Source of the DNA: Roseibium aggregatum | GTDB taxonomy: Bacteria; Pseudomonadota; Alphaproteobacteria; Rhizobiales; Stappiaceae | Direction of reading: 5' to 3' | DNA: 64,000 nucleotides | NCBI RefSeq assembly: GCF_017309185.1 | Contig: NZ_JAEKJZ010000004.1 | Coordinates: 310,001-374,000 of the forward strand | The notes under the pieces: generated by a model | The model's input: only the letters and a program-made list of their open reading frames with translations | What the model was told of the DNA's origin: nothing | Databases searched by the model: none | Made by a program: the position numbers and the translations under genes | Shown here: piece by piece, positions 39,796 to 50,290 of the stretch | Layout: each line of letters opens with the position of its first letter | How positions within the stretch are numbered: position 1 is the first letter of the stretch

Positions 39796-40692
39796 TCATA
39801 CCGGTCTTGCACCGATGCGCCGCAGAACACGTCCATCGAGAACCACAAGACCGATCAGCAGCACGGCAAAGCCGCCAAGCTGCAAGGGGCCGAGTTTTTC
39901 GCCCAGGATCAGCCAGCCAAAAAATAGCGCGCTGGCAGGCACAATGAGCGTGACCAGAGAGGCATTGGTCGCGCCTGCTTCGCTCAGCAACCTGAAATAG
40001 ATCAGGTAGGCAAATGCGGTGGCGACCACGCCGAGCGCAACGACGTTCAGCCAGGCCGTCGCGCTTGCATCCCCGAGCGACCAGCCTGAGGAGGTGGCGA
40101 GTGCCACGGGCAGCATGATGAGGCTGGATCCCATCAACTGGCCGGTGGCCGCCACTTGCGGGGGCAGGGACTTGAAGCGTCTGGCGAAAGTCGCCGCGCA
40201 GGCGTAGGACGTGGCGGCGCCCAGGCAGCAGAGCTGTGCCCAGAGCGGGTCGGTTGCGAGTCCCGAGAGGCTGCCCGACAGCATGATCGCCACACCGGCG
40301 ACGCCGAGGACCACGCCGGCGACCCGGTGTGCCTGGAGGCTTTCCTGCCGGGTCAACAGGCTTGCCACGATAACGGTAAAGACCGGTGTCGTCGCATTGA
40401 GAATGGACGCCAGGCCCGCCCCGATCTGGGTTTGGCCAAGAAACAAAAGCGAAAACGGGACGGCGTTGTTCAGGAAGCCCATCGTCAGAAAAGCGAGGGC
40501 ATGTTGCGTTTTCAAGTGCCTCAAAAGGCCGCGTAACCGGAGAATGGCAAGAAGCACAAGACAGGCGATGGCCACTCGGAAAAACACCAGGACGAAGGGC
40601 GGGATCTCGGCAACGGCGACCTTGGCGAACAGGAAGGCGCCGCCCCAGATGAAGCCAAGCACAATCAGCATGATCCAATTTCGAAGCGGCAT
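39796..40692 (-). CDS. EamA/DMT-family transporter
   Basis: 298 residues with ten hydrophobic segments in two EamA repeats; the first begins MLIVLGFIWGGAFLFAKVAV and the second GAATSYACAATFARR near residue 150. These inner-membrane proteins export amino acids or metabolites (RhtA/YdcZ-like). Substrate unknown. Convergent with serA. Confidence 0.85.
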   Translation of the reverse strand: MPLRNWIMLIVLGFIWGGAFLFAKVAVAEIPPFVLVFFRVAIACLVLLAILRLRGLLRHLKTQHALAFLTMGFLNNAVPFSLLFLGQTQIGAGLASILNATTPVFTVIVASLLTRQESLQAHRVAGVVLGVAGVAIMLSGSLSGLATDPLWAQLCCLGAATSYACAATFARRFKSLPPQVAATGQLMGSSLIMLPVALATSSGWSLGDASATAWLNVVALGVVATAFAYLIYFRLLSEAGATNASLVTLIVPASALFFGWLILGEKLGPLQLGGFAVLLIGLVVLDGRVLRRIGARPV

Positions 40693-40847
40693 CGGCGGTC
40701 TCTCGATTTCCGGAAAATCGGGTTAGCACGGGGATGTCGCATTCGATACCCGAAATGCGAGCAAACGCGCCTTGCGCGAATTTTTCAGTCCGGCAAGAGT
40801 AGACGCATAGAAACGCCGTCTTTGCGGCAGCAGGAAGTCTTGTTCCC

Positions 40848-42137
40848 ATGCCAAATGCTTTTCCGCCCGCTCAGAGCGCCTCTCTCGCCGGGCGTCTTCC
40901 GCCACTTCTGCTGGCGGCCGGCTGTCTGCTCGGCGCCAACGGTCTGGCGATGACCATGATTGCGGTGAGAGCGCGCGCGGAAGGCCTGCCGGATGCGAGT
41001 ATCGGCCTGCTCGGGTCGTTTTATTACGCCGGCCTGACCGCCGGTGTCCTGGTGACGCCGTTCCTGATCGCCCGAGCCGGGCACAACAGGGTATTCGCCG
41101 CACTGGCCTCGATCAGCGCCATCGCGATCCTGGCAATCGCGTTTGCGCCTCCCGGCTGGCCATGGATGGCGGCACGCTTCGTCAGCGGCGCGACCTCCTG
41201 CGGAACGGTGATGGTGCTTGAAAGCTGGCTGAACTCCATCGCCAGCAACGCTTCGCGCGGCCGGATCCTGTCGGTCTACAGGATCGTCGATCTGGCGTCC
41301 GTCATGGGCGGTCAGTTCATTCTGCCGGTTTTCGGCGCCTCCGGATCGGATATCCTGATGGTTCTCGCCATGTTCTTCTGTTTCGCGCTAGTACCCATCG
41401 CGCTGGCGCGGGAAGGTAATCCGCCGGCGCCGCCTACCCGGTTTGTCAATCCGCTGATTTTGTGGCGGGTGTCCCCGGTCGCCATGGTCGGTATTTTCAC
41501 CATCGGCCTGACCAACGGCGCCTTCCGCATGGTGGGACCGATCTACGCGGAAACCCTGGGCCTCGGTCTGGAGACGGTTGCCGCTTTCATCGCGCTTTGG
41601 GTTCTCGCGGGGGCCGTCTTTCAGTATCCGGCCGGCTGGATGTCCGACCGGATCGACCGCCGTCTGGTTCTGATTGTCTTCACGATTGGCGCCGGCCTGG
41701 CCTGTCTTTACATCTCGGGGTCCGCATCGCAGTCGGACCTGTTTACCGGCGTCTTTCTGTTTGGCGGCTTTGCCCTGCCGCTTTATTCGCTGTCGGCGGC
41801 GCATGCCAACGACCATGCGGGGTCAGACCAGTTCGTCGATGTCGCCGCCGGCATTCTGATGGCGTTCGGGACCGGCGCGGTGATCGGGCCGTTCATCGCC
41901 TCGCTTCTGATGGGTCAATTCGGTCCGCAAGCGTTCTTCATCTACACCGCGTCGCTCCATCTGGCGCTGGTTCTCTTCATTGTTGTCAGGATGACGCGAC
42001 GCGAGGCAGTGCCCGCAAGTCAGCGCCGCCGCTTCGTCTGGTTGCTCAGGACGTCGCCGATGATCAACAGGCTGGCGCGGGGCGAAAAGGCGGAAGAAGC
42101 GAAGGCCGCCAAAACAAAGACAAAGACCGGAGTATAA
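40848..42137 (+). CDS. Major facilitator superfamily transporter (YcaD-like)
   Basis: 429 residues with twelve hydrophobic segments and the MFS loop motif GRILSVYRIVD in the first half; AGWMSDRIDRR near residue 265 is the second-half loop motif. It ends with a basic/Ala-Lys tail (KAEEAKAAKTKTKTG). The pattern fits the YcaD/UMF-like group of MFS exporters. Substrate unknown. Divergent from the DMT gene. Confidence 0.85.
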   Translation: MPNAFPPAQSASLAGRLPPLLLAAGCLLGANGLAMTMIAVRARAEGLPDASIGLLGSFYYAGLTAGVLVTPFLIARAGHNRVFAALASISAIAILAIAFAPPGWPWMAARFVSGATSCGTVMVLESWLNSIASNASRGRILSVYRIVDLASVMGGQFILPVFGASGSDILMVLAMFFCFALVPIALAREGNPPAPPTRFVNPLILWRVSPVAMVGIFTIGLTNGAFRMVGPIYAETLGLGLETVAAFIALWVLAGAVFQYPAGWMSDRIDRRLVLIVFTIGAGLACLYISGSASQSDLFTGVFLFGGFALPLYSLSAAHANDHAGSDQFVDVAAGILMAFGTGAVIGPFIASLLMGQFGPQAFFIYTASLHLALVLFIVVRMTRREAVPASQRRRFVWLLRTSPMINRLARGEKAEEAKAAKTKTKTGV

Positions 42138-42225
42138 TCCTGATGAAAAAAGAAGCGTGGCGGGCCTGATTTTCCGTGCTGAGACTCGCGCGTTCCGGGA
42201 AACCTGTCTATAGTCCGCGCCGTTT

Positions 42226-42249
42226 GCCCCGGCCGCATCGCCGGGGCTT
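42226..42249 (+). terminator. Hairpin between the MFS gene and purA
   Basis: GCCCCGG and CCGGGGC with an 8-base loop, followed only by TTGTCGTGTT. A weak terminator or purA leader attenuator. Confidence 0.35.
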
Positions 42250-42316
42250 GTCGTGTTGGCGCCCCCGGTCGCGGAACCGGTGGGGCGAAGCTGCTTTCAA
42301 GGGAGCAAAGATCTAG

Positions 42317-43609
<1,293 letters not shown>

Positions 43610-43870
43610 GATCCTTGGCATTAAAGGAACACTATTAAGACCTAAGAAGGCGCGTTGCGAATCGCTTAGCGGCTCGCTGCGTGCTTTCCGGACACGTCAT
43701 TGAGGCTTGTCCGATAGATTTGTTGTAGAAAAAGAAAGCTGCAAGCTTCGTATCCGCACGAGATTGAGAAGAAAGAGTACTGATCTTTAAAATCTTGCTA
43801 TAAGCCAGAGGATGATTTCAATTCTCAAGCCCGACGCGCGGAACCTTGCAGTTGGCCAGTAGGCAGGAAG

Positions 43871-45658
43871 ATGGCTGATTACTATTCAATCCTGAAGAAA
43901 ACGATCACGTCTTTGCCGGAAAGCAACGGCGCGGCGCGCAGGAGCGTTTACAGCCGCGCCCGCAACGCGATCGTCAATCAGCTCAAGGCCTATGAGCCGC
44001 CCTTGTCGCCTTCGGAAATCACCGCGGAGCAACTTCGCCTGGAAGAGGCGATCCGCAAGGTTGAGGCGGAGGCTGCCCGGGAAAGCCTGGGTCTGGGACC
44101 CGTGTCCCCCAAACCGCAGTCGGCGCCGCCCGAACCCGCCGCGGCTGAAGAGCCGACCGTTCAGGCCGAGGAGCCGCGTCACCAGGCGCCGGAACCGGAG
44201 TATCAGGACGCCGTAGAGACCGCCGCCGCGCCGGTCGAGGAAGAACCGGCGCCGTCTCCGCTCAAGGAAACCCTGTCGGAGGCCAGTGCCCTCGGATCGG
44301 CGGCGAACCAGGCCGTTCAGAACGCCAAGGAGGCCGTGGAACCGGAAAGCGGGAACGCGTTCGCGGCATCCCCCCAGACGCGCCAGGAGCCGGCCTTTTC
44401 CGCCGCAGCGCCAGAAGGTGACGGCCCTTACGCGGCCGAACCGGAACAAACAGGCGCGGTCGGCTCAGCGGTCGCTTCCGATGAAATCGCCGCGCCGGAT
44501 CCGGACCGTGCGGGCCGCAAGCCGCGCCGGACCAAGACCAAGAAGCCGTCCGCCGGCGAAGCCTTGCGCGGCGACAGCTCCTCGAGCAAATTTCTGCCGA
44601 TCGCACTCGCCGGACTTCTGGTACTGGCAATTGTCGCCGCCGCCGCCTATTTCCTGTTGCCGGCAGCGGATCAGATCGCGGTCAACCGGCAGGAAACGCC
44701 CGCAACCGGGGAAACGCCCGAGACGCAATCGCGAGCTTCCACACAGCCTGACCGGGTTCTGTCAGGGCAGGATCCGGATGCCGGGGCGGATGACGATCCG
44801 GACAGCTCGAAAAATACGGACCGCCTGCTGGACGATGGCAATGACGAGGTTGTCGCGCCGGATGCACGGACGGTGACGACGACCACCATCACGCCGGACG
44901 CCTCCGGCGAGGCACCGGAAGCGCAGCCGGCCCCGATTGCAGCGGAGCCTTCGGCAGCGACGGATGTCGAAAATGCGCTGGAGCCCGAAGTCCCGGCGAT
45001 TGTCGCCGCCGACCCGGCGCAGGCCGCGGACGCGCTGGCGGGACAGGAAGAAAATCTTGCATTGGCGGTGCCCGAGCAGACCCTGCCGGCAGCCCCGGCG
45101 GCCGTTTCGTCGTCGGGTGCGCAACGCTCCATTCTCTACGAGGAAGGCGAGGAGGCCGGAGGCTCAGGGACGGCTGCCGAAGGCGCCGTTGTCTGGGAGC
45201 TTGACGAGGAAACCACGCTTGACGGCAAGGCGCAGACCGTCCTCAACGCTTCCGTTGAAATCCCCGAGCGGGACGTCAAGGTCGATATCCGGATCAAGCC
45301 GAACGAGGATACGTCCCTGCCGGCCAGCCATCTTGTCGAGATCAAGTATGAATTCCCGCAGGAATTCGCGCCCGGCGACGTGGTCAATGTGCCCGGCCTC
45401 GTCATGAAGCCGACGGAAGAGGCGCGCGGCGACGCCCTGATCGGCGCGTCGGTCAAAGTCTCTCCGGGCTTTTTCTGGATCGCCTTGTCCAGCCTGCCGA
45501 ACGAGCGTCAAAGAAATCTGGCCCTGCTGCGCGAGCGTGGCTGGATCGATATTCCGATGCTCTACGAAAACGGCAAGCGCGGCATCCTGACCCTCGAGAA
45601 GGGCAGTGTCGGCGCGGATGCGGTGGAGAAAGCGATTTCGTCGTGGCAAGCCGGCTAA
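43871..45658 (+). CDS. Large single-pass membrane protein of unknown function
   Basis: 595 residues. Helical N-terminal domain (1-75, YYSILKKTITSLPE, then NQLKAYEPPLSPSE), a Pro/Glu/Ala-rich disordered stretch (about 75-235), one membrane segment at about 240-263, a second disordered stretch, and a folded C-terminal domain (about 430-595) with VVWELDEETTLDG and SPGFFWIALSSLPNERQRNL. By topology the N-terminus is cytoplasmic and the C-terminus periplasmic. I recall similar genes behind purA in Rhizobiales, but no function. GC-rich low-complexity regions give many shadow frames. Confidence 0.78.
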   Translation: MADYYSILKKTITSLPESNGAARRSVYSRARNAIVNQLKAYEPPLSPSEITAEQLRLEEAIRKVEAEAARESLGLGPVSPKPQSAPPEPAAAEEPTVQAEEPRHQAPEPEYQDAVETAAAPVEEEPAPSPLKETLSEASALGSAANQAVQNAKEAVEPESGNAFAASPQTRQEPAFSAAAPEGDGPYAAEPEQTGAVGSAVASDEIAAPDPDRAGRKPRRTKTKKPSAGEALRGDSSSSKFLPIALAGLLVLAIVAAAAYFLLPAADQIAVNRQETPATGETPETQSRASTQPDRVLSGQDPDAGADDDPDSSKNTDRLLDDGNDEVVAPDARTVTTTTITPDASGEAPEAQPAPIAAEPSAATDVENALEPEVPAIVAADPAQAADALAGQEENLALAVPEQTLPAAPAAVSSSGAQRSILYEEGEEAGGSGTAAEGAVVWELDEETTLDGKAQTVLNASVEIPERDVKVDIRIKPNEDTSLPASHLVEIKYEFPQEFAPGDVVNVPGLVMKPTEEARGDALIGASVKVSPGFFWIALSSLPNERQRNLALLRERGWIDIPMLYENGKRGILTLEKGSVGADAVEKAISSWQAG

Positions 45659-45698
45659 ACAGTTCGCCGGGGAGCCGCAAAGATATAAGCTGAAAACC

Positions 45699-45731
45699 AA
45701 TGCCTTGCCTTTTTTCGAAAGGCAGGGCATT
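45699..45731 (+). terminator. Hairpin after the purA-linked membrane protein gene
   Basis: AATGCCTTGCCTTT pairs with AAAGGCAGGGCATT (one mismatch) around TTTTCG. T residues lie within the stem and loop rather than after it, so it may end the upstream transcript just before the TPP riboswitch. Confidence 0.5.
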
Positions 45732-45737
45732 GTCGTT

Positions 45738-45833
45738 TCCGGTCCGAGGGGTGCTCCTGTGACAGGAGCTGAGATGGTGAAGAGCCGAACCCTTAGAACC
45801 TGATCCGGGTCATGCCGGCGAAGGGACGGAAAC
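45738..45833 (+). promoter_or_regulatory. TPP riboswitch (THI element)
   Basis: The conserved core is clear: GAGGGGTGCTCCTG at the 5' side, CTGAGATGGTGA at 45769-45780, and ACCTGATCCGGGTCATGCCGG followed by CGAAGGGA at 45798-45827. Thiamine pyrophosphate binding normally lowers expression. Downstream, GGATCTCC at about 45849 can pair with GGGAGATCC at about 45883, hiding the ribosome site of the 32-codon leader ORF, which suggests translational control. Confidence 0.95.
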
Positions 45834-45892
45834 CTTAGCCTTTTCCCGGATCTCCAATGTCACTTTCGGCGTGTCCGAAGACGGGAGATCCT

Positions 45893-45991
45893 ATGCGTTC
45901 GCACCTGCCTTTGCAGCGGTGTCTTTGCTCGAAGAGACACGTTGCCACCGATGAGTCGGCTTATGCGCCCCGTTTTCTGGAGGCGTCATGA
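45893..45991 (+). CDS. Possible 32-residue leader peptide
   Basis: ATG with GGGAGA 5 bases upstream, 32 codons, stop TGA overlapping the permease ATG at 45988 as ATGA. The peptide is basic and Cys/His-containing with no known motif. The ribosome site lies in the predicted riboswitch expression hairpin. It may be a translated leader that couples riboswitch control to the permease, or a chance frame; the permease has its own GGAGG. Confidence 0.35.
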   Translation: MRSHLPLQRCLCSKRHVATDESAYAPRFLEAS

Positions 45992-46743
45992 AAGCCGCGC
46001 TTCGGATCTTCGGGAAATTTCTGGCCGGAACCGCCTCGGTTTTCGGTGTCTGGTGGCTGCTGGTCGTCCTGCTGCAGCCGCCTGCCTATATGCTGCCCGG
46101 ACCGGTCGAGGTCCTGCGCGGTTTCCCCGACAATGCCGCCTTCCTGCTGCATCATGCCGGCATCACGGCCTATGAGACCGTGCTCGGCTTCGCGCTCGGC
46201 GTTTCCTGCGGAGCCTTGCTGGCGATCTCCGTCTGGCTTTTTCCGCTGGCAGGGCGCGTGGTAATGCCGGCGATCCTTGTTTCCCAGGCCCTGCCGGTGT
46301 TCGCGATCGCGCCGGTTCTGGTGCTTTGGCTCGGCTTCGGCATCTCGTCCAAGATCGTCATGGCGGTTCTGGTGATCTTCTTCACCGTGACGTCGACGGT
46401 CTATGACGGTTTGCGCCGGACCGACGAAGGGCTGATCGATCTGGCCCGGCTCTACGAGGTTCCCCGGCATAGGGAACTCTGGCTGTTCCGTCTGCCCGCC
46501 GCCCTGCCGGCGCTGGCATCCGGACTGCGCGTGGCGGCCGTCTTCGCGCCCATCGGCGCGGTGGTCGGCGAGTGGGCCGGCGCCAAGGGCGGGCTTGCCT
46601 TCATCATGCTTCAGGCCAATGCGCGCGGAAACGCCGATCTCCTGTTCGCCGCGGTAATCCTGCTGGCCCTCATGGTGCTGGCGATGCGCTACGCCGTCGA
46701 ATATCTCACCCGCCTGCTCGTGCCCTGGCAGGCCGAAACCTGA
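45988..46743 (+). CDS. thiX: ABC transporter permease, thiamine precursor (ThiX-like)
   Basis: 251 residues with six hydrophobic segments and the permease cytoplasmic loop YDGLRRTDEGLIDLARLYEVP near residue 140 (the EAA-type motif). It belongs to the SsuC/TauC/ThiX group. The TPP riboswitch upstream and NMT1-like binding protein downstream indicate import of hydroxymethylpyrimidine or a degraded thiamine product. The matching ATPase gene (thiZ) is not adjacent. Confidence 0.85.
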   Translation: MKAALRIFGKFLAGTASVFGVWWLLVVLLQPPAYMLPGPVEVLRGFPDNAAFLLHHAGITAYETVLGFALGVSCGALLAISVWLFPLAGRVVMPAILVSQALPVFAIAPVLVLWLGFGISSKIVMAVLVIFFTVTSTVYDGLRRTDEGLIDLARLYEVPRHRELWLFRLPAALPALASGLRVAAVFAPIGAVVGEWAGAKGGLAFIMLQANARGNADLLFAAVILLALMVLAMRYAVEYLTRLLVPWQAET

Positions 46744-46766
46744 TGTTTTCATATTGGAGGATGACT

Positions 46767-47708
46767 ATGAAGAAGACGCTCCTGTCGCTTTCCCTTGCCG
46801 CCGGCCTGGTGGCCGCAAGTCCGGTTCAAGCCGCCGAGAAACTGACGGTGCTTCTGGACTGGTTCACCAACCCGGATCATGCGCCCGTCATCACTGCCGT
46901 GACGAAAGGGTTCTTTGAGGCCGAAGGTCTTGAGGTCGAGCTGGTCGAGCCCGCCGATCCGGCGATGCCGCCGAAGCTTGTGGCGGCCGGGCAGGGCGAT
47001 ATCGCGATCTCCTATCAGCAGACGCTGCACGCGCATGTCGACGAGGGCCTGCCCGTGATGCGGATCGGCACGCTTGTCGAAACGCCGCTGAACTCCCTCA
47101 TCGTCCTGAAAGATGGACCGATCAAGGAGCTGAGCGATCTGAAGGGCAAGAGTATCGGCTTTTCCGTCTCCGGTTTCGAGGACGCCATGCTTGGCCAGAT
47201 GCTGCGCTCCGTGGGGCTGACCATGGACGATGTCGAACTGATCAACGTGAACTTCGCTCTGTCGCCGGCGCTGATGTCCGGCCAGGTGGACGGGGTTATC
47301 GGCGGCTACCGGAATTTCGAGCTCACCCAGATCGAGCTTGAGGGTAAGGAAGGCAAGGCGTTTTATCCGGAAGAAAACGGCGTGCCGGTCTTCGACGAGC
47401 TCATCTATGTGGTCAACAGGGACAAGGTCGACGACCCGCGGTTCAAGAAGTTCCTGGCCGCTATCGAAGCGGCGACGATCTATCTGACCAATCACCCTCA
47501 GGAGGCCTGGAGCGCCTTTGTCGAGGCCTATCCGCATCTGAACGACGAGCTGAACAAACGGGCCTGGACGGACACGCTGCCGCGCTTCGCCAAGCGTCCC
47601 GCCGCCCTGGACCGCGGCCGCTACCAGCGGTTCGCGGAGTTCCTCGCGGAAGCGGATCTGATCGGCAAGGTCGTGCCGGTGGAGACTTACGCGGTCGAGA
47701 TCCGGTAA
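46767..47708 (+). CDS. thiY: ABC transporter substrate-binding protein (ThiY/NMT1-like)
   Basis: 313 residues from the ATG at 46767, 6 bases after GGAGG; longer frames overlap the permease. Signal peptide ends at VQAAE. LTVLLDWFTNPDHAPVITA is the NMT1/ThiY start, with GKSIGFSVSGFED and GGYRNFELTQIE later. It binds a thiamine-pyrimidine precursor in the periplasm and hands it to the ThiX-like permease. Placed under the TPP riboswitch. Confidence 0.88.
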   Translation: MKKTLLSLSLAAGLVAASPVQAAEKLTVLLDWFTNPDHAPVITAVTKGFFEAEGLEVELVEPADPAMPPKLVAAGQGDIAISYQQTLHAHVDEGLPVMRIGTLVETPLNSLIVLKDGPIKELSDLKGKSIGFSVSGFEDAMLGQMLRSVGLTMDDVELINVNFALSPALMSGQVDGVIGGYRNFELTQIELEGKEGKAFYPEENGVPVFDELIYVVNRDKVDDPRFKKFLAAIEAATIYLTNHPQEAWSAFVEAYPHLNDELNKRAWTDTLPRFAKRPAALDRGRYQRFAEFLAEADLIGKVVPVETYAVEIR

Positions 47709-47715
47709 AGCGCTT

Positions 47716-49953
47716 TCAAAAATGCAGCGTCGTGTCCTGCGCGGCGCTGCGGACGTCTTCTTCCGTCTGCATGTCGTCGAGCATGTCTTCGAAACGGCCG
47801 TAAAAGTCCATCAGGGACGGGGCGATGGTCCTGGCCTTTTCCAGGTTCTCCCTGGACTGGCGGATATGACCACCCTTGAGCGCGCGCAGCATGCGCCCGT
47901 GAACAATATCCAGCTCCTTGAATTCGCGCGATGACTTGACGGCCTCGTCGCCGATGAGCGCGAACAGTTTCGCCGGTTCGCTCTTGCCTTTCAGCGGGAT
48001 TTCGCCCGCCTCGAGGAAGGCGAATTCCGGGACCTTGTCGCGGGTGTCCTCGGACACCAGAAGTTCCACGCCGACCGGCTTGCAGCTCGATTCGATGCGC
48101 GAGGCGGTGTTCACGGCGTCTCCGATTACGGAATAGTTGAACCGCCGCGCGGAGCCCATGTTTCCGACGCAGGCCTCGCCGCTGTTCAGACCGATGCCGA
48201 TCCTGACGAACTGGGTTTTCAGTCCTCGGGCCTTGAACCCGAAGGCGTCGCGATCGTTGAGTCCGTCCATGACCTTCAGCATGGTCAGTCCGGCGCGGCA
48301 GGCTTTTTTCGCATGGTCCGGGGTCGTCAGCGGCGCGTTCCAGAACGCCATGATACTGTCACCGATATATTTGTCGATCGTTCCGCCTTCCGCCTGGATG
48401 GCATCGGACAGCGGCGACAGCAGCGTGTTCAGAAACCTTACCAGGTCCTCGGGCTCCAGCTCTTCCGAAATCGGCGTGAAATCGCGCACGTCCATGAAGA
48501 GGATGGTCATGTCGCGGATTTCCCCGCCGAGGGAAAGCTGTTCCGGCGCGTCCTCGAGCCGGGTCACGAGATCGGGTGACAGATACTGGCTGAAAGCCTG
48601 ACGGACGAAGTGTTTTTCCCGCTCCGTCAGGACATAGAGCAGGGCGGTCGTGGCGGCGAAGACGCAAAAGGAGGCAACGCTCGGGTAGATCGGGTCGACC
48701 AGAAGGCCTTCGGTCCAGAAGAGATAGATCGAGCCGCCGACCAGCCCGGCAGCGATCATGGCGCCCAGGATCGCGGTGACGATGCCGCCAGTGGCGGGCA
48801 GCGCCAGAATGACGAAGGCGCCGACGGCGAAGGTCGCGATGATCTCCAGCCCGTCCGCCCAGTCGGGCCGCGACAGGAACTGGCCGTGGATGATCTGCTC
48901 CAGCGCCTGGGCGTGGATGGAAACGCCGGGAACGAGTTCGCCGAGTGATGTCGCGCGGATGTCTCTCAGACCGGCGGCCGAAGCTCCGACGAGCACGATG
49001 TGCCCCTCAAGCACCGCCGCCAGGTCCCGCGAGTTGTCCGGCTCGAACAGATCTCTGGCCGGAACATACCGGGCGGGGGTGTCCTCGTTGTAATAGACCC
49101 AGAGCTCGCCCGACGCGGTGGTAGGGACCTCGAACGCGCCGATCTTGACCGCCGTGACCGCCGAGGTGCCGCCGGAGGCCTCGCCGCTGGCGCCGGTGGC
49201 GCGCACGATCAGGTTGCTTGCCCCCTGCGCCACGCGCAGGGCCTCCGACGACAGGCTTGGAAAAAGGCCGCTGCCGTCGCTTTCCAGAAGCGGGACGCGC
49301 CGGACGCTGCCCTCCAGATCATCCCTGGAGACTGAGATCGAGCCGATGCCGCTGGCGGCTTCCTGAAAGATGTTCAGGTTCGGAACCGCCCCTGGAAAAG
49401 GCGTCAGGAAACCGGTCGGGTTTTCTCCGGCGAAGGCAATGCCCGCTTTCTTGAGCGGGGCACGCTGCGACGGCTTGTCGGTGATCGCGAAGCCGAGCAC
49501 GACCGGGCCTTCGGCGATGGCTGCCGAAAAGGCTGTGTCATGGTCCGGCAGGCCTTGAAAGCTTTTCAGGATGTCGTGCGGAACGGTGCCCGCCAGCAGA
49601 TCGCCGAGCTGCGCCGGCGAGGTGCGATCGGGTTCGGAGAAAACCACGTCGAAGACGATGGCGGCGGCTCCCAGGTCGGTCAGCCGCCGGACCATCTCGG
49701 CGAGTTTCGTGCGCGGCCAGGGCCATTGGCCGATCTCGGCGATGGAGGTCTCGTCGATGTCGACGATGCGGACCGGAGCCGGTTCGTGCGCACGTGGCTT
49801 CATGCGTTGGTAATAGTCGAAGGTCAGTTCCCTGAGCGCCGTGAGGAAACCGGGGTCCACGTACCGCAGGCCCGTCGAAAAGGTCAGGACGAAACAGGCG
49901 ACAATCGCCACGAGGCCGCGTTTGGAAAGCAGGGTTTTGAAAAGCTGACGCAT
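47716..49953 (-). CDS. CHASE2-domain adenylate/guanylate cyclase
   Basis: 745 residues from the ATG at 49953; a longer frame to 50064 lacks support. A membrane anchor (about 14-32) precedes a periplasmic CHASE2 sensor (about 40-370), three membrane segments (about 375-450), and a class III cyclase domain (about 500-690). Metal residues are in LFMDVRDFTP and GDSIMAFWNAP; NTASRIES closes the site. It makes cyclic nucleotide in response to an external signal. The last 60 residues are helical. Convergent with thiY, only 7 bases apart. Confidence 0.92.
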   Translation of the reverse strand: MRQLFKTLLSKRGLVAIVACFVLTFSTGLRYVDPGFLTALRELTFDYYQRMKPRAHEPAPVRIVDIDETSIAEIGQWPWPRTKLAEMVRRLTDLGAAAIVFDVVFSEPDRTSPAQLGDLLAGTVPHDILKSFQGLPDHDTAFSAAIAEGPVVLGFAITDKPSQRAPLKKAGIAFAGENPTGFLTPFPGAVPNLNIFQEAASGIGSISVSRDDLEGSVRRVPLLESDGSGLFPSLSSEALRVAQGASNLIVRATGASGEASGGTSAVTAVKIGAFEVPTTASGELWVYYNEDTPARYVPARDLFEPDNSRDLAAVLEGHIVLVGASAAGLRDIRATSLGELVPGVSIHAQALEQIIHGQFLSRPDWADGLEIIATFAVGAFVILALPATGGIVTAILGAMIAAGLVGGSIYLFWTEGLLVDPIYPSVASFCVFAATTALLYVLTEREKHFVRQAFSQYLSPDLVTRLEDAPEQLSLGGEIRDMTILFMDVRDFTPISEELEPEDLVRFLNTLLSPLSDAIQAEGGTIDKYIGDSIMAFWNAPLTTPDHAKKACRAGLTMLKVMDGLNDRDAFGFKARGLKTQFVRIGIGLNSGEACVGNMGSARRFNYSVIGDAVNTASRIESSCKPVGVELLVSEDTRDKVPEFAFLEAGEIPLKGKSEPAKLFALIGDEAVKSSREFKELDIVHGRMLRALKGGHIRQSRENLEKARTIAPSLMDFYGRFEDMLDDMQTEEDVRSAAQDTTLHF

Positions 49954-50290
49954 CGGCCACCGTTCGCGAAAAAGATGCCGTAGCGTAATGCCAACCGTAA
50001 CCAATAGGAACCTCGGCGGCGGCAGCGCATGTCCCGTACGATTGTCCGGTCCACGTCGGGGCATTTAACGCACCATGAGGGTGGCGAATACGGTCGGATA
50101 GGGTCCTGTTAAGCTGCACCTGCTATGAAAACCCTCGGAGATGCAGAATTCACCGGCTTCCGTTGTTTTAGGTCAATGCGAAACGAGCGCTTTTGGTCTT
50201 AGGGTTTACTTACCTGCGTTCTGAGCAACCGGTGATTTCCAGCAGCTCAGGCGTGTCTCAACGAAGGCTCCCCAATTGAAGGAAGAATTA

